DNA of 38,208 bases from an uncultured Ignavibacteriota bacterium. GTDB taxonomy: Bacteria > Bacteroidota > Ignavibacteria > Tepidaquicellales > Tepidaquicellaceae. The stretch lies in assembly GCA_937983305.1 (NCBI GenBank), contig CALKAJ010000372.1, forward strand, positions 1 to 38,208. The letters are read 5' to 3'. The notes under the pieces are model-generated. The model saw only the letters and a list, made by a program, of their open reading frames with translations, was not told the DNA's origin and did not search any database. This document shows positions 33,686 to 38,208 of this stretch, one piece after another; position 1 is the stretch's first letter; each line of letters starts with the position of its first letter. The position numbers were made by a program, and so were the translations under genes.

Positions 33686-34881
33686 TGTATAAAATTACTG
33701 ATATAGCTCGCACACCAAACAAGCTTGCGGAGCATTATAAAAAATTCAGGGTAACAGAAAAGATATTACTTACGGGACATTCACATCAAGCCTGGCCAGA
33801 TGCGGCATTTGAGGCACAGATGCAGGCATATATTGATGCGGCAGAGAGAGCAGACGACAAATGGGAGATTGCATTTAAAAAAGCAGAAGATGTAAGAAAA
33901 GGTTTTTCGGATTTGATGAATGATAACAGCGGATATATTTCACTTGCACCAAATACTCATGAAATGGTTGTAAGATTGATATCGGCACTTGATTTAAAAA
34001 ACAGGCGAAAGATTATAACAAGCGACAGTGAATTTTATTCGGTAAGGCGGCAGGTTGACAGACTTGCCGAAGACGGAATTGAAAGTTTAAAGATAAGCGT
34101 AAATCCGGTTGAGACATTTGTTGAGAGGGTTATTGATGCCATTGATGAGAAGACAATGGCTGTGATGATTTCGAAAGTATTTTTTAATACGGGAAGGATA
34201 GGACCGAATTACGCAGAGATTGAAAAAAAGAGTATTGAAAAAGGGGCTGTTCTGCTTGTGGATGTATATCATGCATTGAATGTTTTACCGTTCGATATTA
34301 AAAAAGAAGGTTTAGAAAAATCATTTATAGTCGGAGGAGGCTATAAATACTGCCAGTTTGGAGAGGGCAACTGTTTTTTACGATTTCCAAAAGATTGCAA
34401 GATGAGACCAATGAATACGGGTTGGTTCAGCGAGTTCGGAACACTTTCAAACGGAAAGAAAGAAGGAGAGGTATTATACGGTGAGGGCAGTTTATTATTT
34501 GCGGGCTCTACATACGACCCCGTAAGTCATTACAGAGCCGCAAGAGTTTTGGAATTTTTTAATGAGCAGGGATTAAGTCCGGAATTTTTGAGGGAAGTTA
34601 GTCAGCATCAGATTAGTTTATTGATTGAAGAATTTGACAAAGCGGGATTTGACGAGAAAGTAATAAGAAGAGATAAATCAATATCATTAAAAGACACAGC
34701 GGGCTTTTTAGTTTTTTATACTGAGCACTCGGCAAAAATCAGTGCGGAGCTGAGAAAAGAAAATATAATAACAGATTTCAGAGGTAATAACCTGAGATTC
34801 GGTCCGGCGCCATATTTAAGCGATGAGCAGTTGAAAGAAGCTATTGGCACTATGAAAAAAATAATTAAGCATCTTGATTAA
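33685..34881 (+). CDS. kynU: Kynureninase-like PLP enzyme
   Basis: A 398-residue fold-type-I PLP enzyme. The N-terminal LLTGHSHQAWPDAAFEA (about 28-44) is characteristic of kynureninases, D193 (LLVDVYHALNV) pairs with the PLP pyridine nitrogen, and K221 in GGGYKYCQFGEGNCFLR forms the Schiff base. It cleaves kynurenine (or its hydroxy form) to anthranilate and alanine. ATG 33685 overlaps the TDO stop; the frame opens upstream at 33658, inside TDO. Only TDO lies upstream; no formamidase gene is in the window. Class V aminotransferase/cysteine desulfurase relatives are the alternative, less likely given the neighbour. Confidence 0.9.
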   Translation: MYKITDIARTPNKLAEHYKKFRVTEKILLTGHSHQAWPDAAFEAQMQAYIDAAERADDKWEIAFKKAEDVRKGFSDLMNDNSGYISLAPNTHEMVVRLISALDLKNRRKIITSDSEFYSVRRQVDRLAEDGIESLKISVNPVETFVERVIDAIDEKTMAVMISKVFFNTGRIGPNYAEIEKKSIEKGAVLLVDVYHALNVLPFDIKKEGLEKSFIVGGGYKYCQFGEGNCFLRFPKDCKMRPMNTGWFSEFGTLSNGKKEGEVLYGEGSLLFAGSTYDPVSHYRAARVLEFFNEQGLSPEFLREVSQHQISLLIEEFDKAGFDEKVIRRDKSISLKDTAGFLVFYTEHSAKISAELRKENIITDFRGNNLRFGPAPYLSDEQLKEAIGTMKKIIKHLD

Positions 34882-34889
34882 ATGTATCA

Positions 34890-35675
34890 ATGATAGTAAA
34901 ATTTTTAAAACCCGGTTATCCATTATCCAAATATGTTGATTCGATATATTGCTATTCGGGAGAGACAAAGGGAATAACGCAGCAATTAATCCCTGACGGA
35001 AAAACCGACTTACTGTTAAACTTTGATTCAAGCATTTATATTTTCGACAAAGACAATAAAAGGGCACCAATTACAAAGAGTATATTTCAGGGATTAAGAA
35101 AAATTCCTTACACATTTGAGTTCAGTAAAAATTTAAATATTATCGGGATAAGATTTCTGCCGTTTGGACTTTCTATATTATTTGGAGTACCCGAGAAAGA
35201 AATCAGCGAAAAACCAATTGAAGCAAATATGGTTATCGGAGGTAAGCTGAAAGAAATTGAAGAAAAAGTATTTGACGAGCCGGATATTTCCGGAAAATTA
35301 AAAATAATTGAAATCTGGTTATTAGAGCATTTTTCAGGGATTTATAAACATAAAATATCCTTACCTCGTAAGCTGGATAGTTTTAATGATTCACAAGGTC
35401 TTCATAAGATAACGGATATTTTTAAAACTGAAGCAGACTACAAAAAAGTACAAAGGACATTCAAGGAATATATTGGTATTTCACCCAAATTATATGCAAG
35501 AATGTTAAGGTTTGAAAAAGTCCATAATGAGCTGAGAGGCATAAAATTTATTGACTGGATGGAAATAGTAACAAAATACAATTTTCACGACCAATCACAC
35601 TTAATAAAAGAATTTAAGTTTTTTACGGGGATAACACCAAACGAATTTTTGTCGAGAATAGAAATGTTTGTGTAA
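34890..35675 (+). CDS. AraC-family transcriptional regulator
   Basis: A 261-residue regulator. The N-terminal part (about 1-150, beginning MIVKFLKPGYPLSKYVDSIY, with the QLIPDGKTDLLLNF motif) matches the sensor region often annotated DUF6597. The C-terminal AraC HTH includes RTFKEYIGISPKLYARMLRFEKV and YNFHDQSHLIKEFKFFTGITPNEF. The second helix-turn-helix is well conserved. It lies eight bases after kynU and is likely co-transcribed, so it may regulate the operon; the effector could be tryptophan or kynurenine, which is inference. Confidence 0.88.
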   Translation: MIVKFLKPGYPLSKYVDSIYCYSGETKGITQQLIPDGKTDLLLNFDSSIYIFDKDNKRAPITKSIFQGLRKIPYTFEFSKNLNIIGIRFLPFGLSILFGVPEKEISEKPIEANMVIGGKLKEIEEKVFDEPDISGKLKIIEIWLLEHFSGIYKHKISLPRKLDSFNDSQGLHKITDIFKTEADYKKVQRTFKEYIGISPKLYARMLRFEKVHNELRGIKFIDWMEIVTKYNFHDQSHLIKEFKFFTGITPNEFLSRIEMFV

Positions 35676-35718
35676 AACATTTGTCCGATTTTTACAATGA
35701 TATAAAAACCATTCTTAA

Positions 35719-35726
35719 TATTTTTG
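35719..35726 (+). promoter_or_regulatory. Possible -7 element of the TonB receptor gene
   Basis: TATTTTTG matches TAnnTTTG exactly and lies 28 bases before the ATG at 35755. No good -33 TTG lies at the expected distance, so support is weak. Confidence 0.3.
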
Positions 35727-35754
35727 TATTATTAACAAACTAAATAATATAAAG

Positions 35755-38094
35755 ATGAAATACTTAAGAATACTGTTGATATCATTTTTTATGATAATTG
35801 CTTTGAAAGCAGAATCACAGGAGCCTGTTCAAATCATAAGAGGACAGGTTATAGAAGCGGTAACAAAATTACCAATTGAGGGAGCAGTAATACAAATGCA
35901 AACAGTGAAAGGAAAAACGGGAACGCAAACAGGTGCAGACGGATACTATGCAATTGAAAATGTTCAGCCCGGAAGATATGATATTATTATTAGTATGATA
36001 GGATATAACCCGGTAACCGTATCAAACGTAATAGTTACGACGGGCAAAGAGACAATAATAATAACTGAGCTTGAGACATCAAATATTACAACAAAAGAAA
36101 TTACGGTAACAGATGAACTTGAAAAAGACAAACCTTTGAACACATCTGCATTGGTAAGTGCACGTTCGTTCAGCGTTGACGAGACAAAAAGATTTGCAGG
36201 GACATTTGACGACCCGATGCGTGCGGTTCAGAATTTCGCCGGTGTTATGAGTTCGCCGAATATAAATTCAAACGGAATAGTAATCAGAGGAAATTCTCCC
36301 AAAGGATTATTATGGCGGCTTGATGAGGTTGATATTCCAAATCCGAATCACTTCAGTTTATCGGGACAAAAAAGCGGCGGACTTACAATTTTCAGCAGTC
36401 AGTTATTAACAAATTCAGATTTCTTTACATCGGCATTTCCGCCGGAATACGGCAATGCACTATCGGGAGTTTTTGATATGAAATTCAGAAACGGAAACAG
36501 CTTCACAAGAGAGCACACGATACAGGTTGGAATTCAGGGAATAGATTTAGCATCGGAAGGACCAATATTTAAAAACGGAAATTCCTCGTATTTAATTAAT
36601 TACAGATATTCAATATTTGGATTTCTTCAGTTAATAGATGAAGATATGAAAAACAAGATACCGAGTTATCAGGATTTATCTTTTAAAATAAATTTGCCTA
36701 CAGAAAATTCGGGAACTTTCACTTTATTTGGAATTGGCGGAATAGACAAATCGAAATTTGACCCGGAAACAGACAGCACAAAATGGAAAAAACTTGATGA
36801 CAGAACAAAAACCGTTTTAAACAATACGATGGGAGCATTTGGAATTTCTTATGCATTACCGATTGGCAGAAACACATTATTAAAAGCAATCGTATCCGGA
36901 AGCGGCCAGACAGTAGATTACGAAAAAGGATTTATGAACAGTTCTTATAATGTAGAGCCGGTTGACAATGTATCTCACAAAACATCCGAGTTAAGCGGAA
37001 GTGCTTATATTAATCATAAATTTTCAAATTCTCATCTGAACAAAACAGGTATAATTTATAAGCAGATGTATTTCAATTCAAAGATAAGTTCACAAAATCA
37101 GTTCACCGGAAATTACGAAACATTTGTAAACGACAAAGGAAACACGGGACTTATTCAGGCTTTTACGCAATCTACTTTGAATATAAAGGAGCGTTTGATT
37201 TTTTCGGGCGGCGTAAATTACTCGCATTTTCTGTTAAACTCAGGAAGCACAATTGAACCGAGGTTGTCATTAAAATTTCTTATAGGTGAGAGGAGTGCGA
37301 TTAGTGCGGGATACGGAAACCACAGTCAGTATGAAGATATATCGGTTTATCTTTCACAAAACAAAACATCAGCAGGAACAATTACAAAGCCAAATATAAA
37401 TTTAAAGCCGGGCAGAGCGAATCATTTTGTGCTTGGATATGATATGATGATATCAAATTCACATCATTTAAAAATTGAAGGCTATTATCAGGATTTATAT
37501 GATATACCTGTTATGAGAAATTCATATTATTCTATGTTAAACAATCCGGGCGGATATTTTAACGATTCGCTTGTAAATACGGGTACGGGTACAAACATCG
37601 GATTAGACATTACTTTTGAAAAATTTTTTGACAACAATTTTTATTATTTATTTACCGCATCGGTATTTAACTCGAAATATAAAGGCGGAGACGGTATCGA
37701 AAGAAACGGAAGATATAACAGCAATTTTGCATTTAATTTTTTACTGGGAAAAGAATTTTATACTGAATCACGAAATGTATGGGGAATAAATCTCAAAGCA
37801 TCTTATAACGGCGGCGAGTATTATATTCCTGTAGATTTACAGCAATCAGTTGCCGAAAAAAGAGAAGTTCTTGATTATAATAAAATATATACTGAAAGAC
37901 TCAAACCGTTTTTATATCTGGATTTCACGGTTAACTACAGAATTAATTACGCAAAAACATCTCTTGTTTTTACAGCACAGGCAAAAAATTTACTTAACAG
38001 CAAAACTGTACTCGGGTATTCATATAACGATTTTTCAAAGACAATTGATGAGCAATCGGAACTTGGCTTGATACCTATGCTCAGCGTGAAATAT
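35755..38094 (+). CDS. TonB-dependent receptor with CarboxypepD_reg-like N-terminus, 3' end cut by adapter
   Basis: At least 780 residues. A signal peptide (about 1-22, MKYLRILLISFFMIIALKAE) is followed by a CarboxypepD_reg-like domain (about 25-110: GQVIEAVTKLPIEGAVIQ, GADGYYAIENVQPGRYDI). A plug follows (about 145-270: DDPMRAVQNFAGVMSSPNIN, VIRGNSPKGLLWRLDEVDIP, AFPPEYGNALSGVFDMKF), then a many-stranded barrel. The last true residues are a final-strand pattern LGLIPMLSVKY (about 770-780); from the next codon the frame runs into adapter and stays open to the window end. The true gene probably ends within a few residues, typically with a terminal Phe. The substrate is unknown, and no exbB/tonB genes are nearby. 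It follows araC by 79 bases. Confidence 0.9.
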
Positions 38095-38208
38095 AGATCG
38101 GAAGAGCACACGTCTAAACTCCCGTCACGAATCACCCACTCGTATGCCGTCTTCTGCTTGCAAAAAAACATAAGAATGCCGAGACTAAGAGGTCGAACTA
38201 AACTATCG
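38095..38208. other. Illumina TruSeq adapter read-through and low-quality tail (not genomic)
   Basis: From 38095 the sequence begins AGATCGGAAGAGCACACGTC and continues with two mismatches to the standard TruSeq read-1 adapter (to 38128). Eight index-like bases follow, then CTCGTATGCCGTCTTCTGCTTG (38139-38160) and an A-rich run with noisy bases to the window end. Translated forward it gives RSEEHTSKLPSR, and on the minus strand it gives LDVCSSDL, both typical of adapter-derived artefact proteins. Confidence 0.98.

Noticed and set aside
37947..38171. Minus-strand 74-codon frame at the window end
   Set aside because: Its N-terminal part is adapter sequence (LDVCSSDL signature) and the rest is antisense to the TonB barrel.

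Overview
The window is a low-GC bacterial chromosome segment, most likely from the Bacteroidota/Ignavibacteriota side of the FCB group. The grounds are a CarboxypepD_reg-type TonB receptor, WG-repeat, Ycf48-like and SH3-like exported proteins, mostly A/T-rich leaders with few Shine-Dalgarno sites, and promoter-like TTG-N20-TAnnTTTG elements of the Bacteroidota sigma type (for example before tRNA-Gln). The taxon is inferred from gene content. The last 114 bases are not genomic: from 38095 the sequence is Illumina TruSeq read-through, so the window ends at an uncleaned contig end.

Layout. 1-6 kb: the end of an outer-membrane barrel gene, a PfkB sugar kinase overlapping an RmlD-like reductase, serS, an isolated nuoJ on the minus strand, and an exported TPR protein. 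6-11.3 kb: trxB, a homogentisate-1,2-dioxygenase-like gene behind a phased ACTTTA repeat, and a four-subunit 2-oxoacid:ferredoxin oxidoreductase operon (delta-alpha-beta-gamma, VorB type) ending at a strong GAAA-loop terminator. 11.3-20.7 kb: a cytosolic GAF histidine kinase with a 38-nt inverted repeat at its 5' end, tRNA-Gln(CTG), a lipoprotein, a WG-repeat protein, a multi-zinc-ribbon protein, and a minus-strand set of a CoA-disulfide-reductase-like flavoprotein, a GNAT acetyltransferase and a YgjP-like metallopeptidase. 20.9-27.9 kb: plus-strand genes, mostly for exported proteins of unknown function (aspartyl-protease-like, Ycf48-like, two with Asp-rich calcium-loop-like motifs, one with an SH3-like tail) plus a zinc-ribbon membrane protein; from 22.1 kb this stretch is visibly more AT-rich.

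28-33 kb is the accessory part. An antitoxin gene is followed by a RelE/ParE toxin fragment cut off inside a palindromic repeat, and a second copy of that repeat lies 450 bases away. After a DUF2867-type reductase and a methyltransferase comes a Fic gene whose protein carries an AbiEi-like winged-helix N-terminus. The Fic gene has a 24-base-period repeat array and inverted repeats just upstream, and it lies between two perfect 36-base direct repeats that themselves look like a promoter. The second copy is the probable promoter of tryptophan 2,3-dioxygenase, so I infer that the Fic cassette entered between the promoter and its operon and duplicated the promoter. The operon (tryptophan dioxygenase, kynureninase, AraC-type regulator) and a TonB receptor truncated by the adapter finish the window.

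Metabolic theme: tryptophan (TDO, kynureninase), tyrosine/phenylalanine (homogentisate dioxygenase) and probably branched-chain 2-oxoacids (Vor) are catabolised, with ferredoxin and complex I (nuoJ) as electron sinks.
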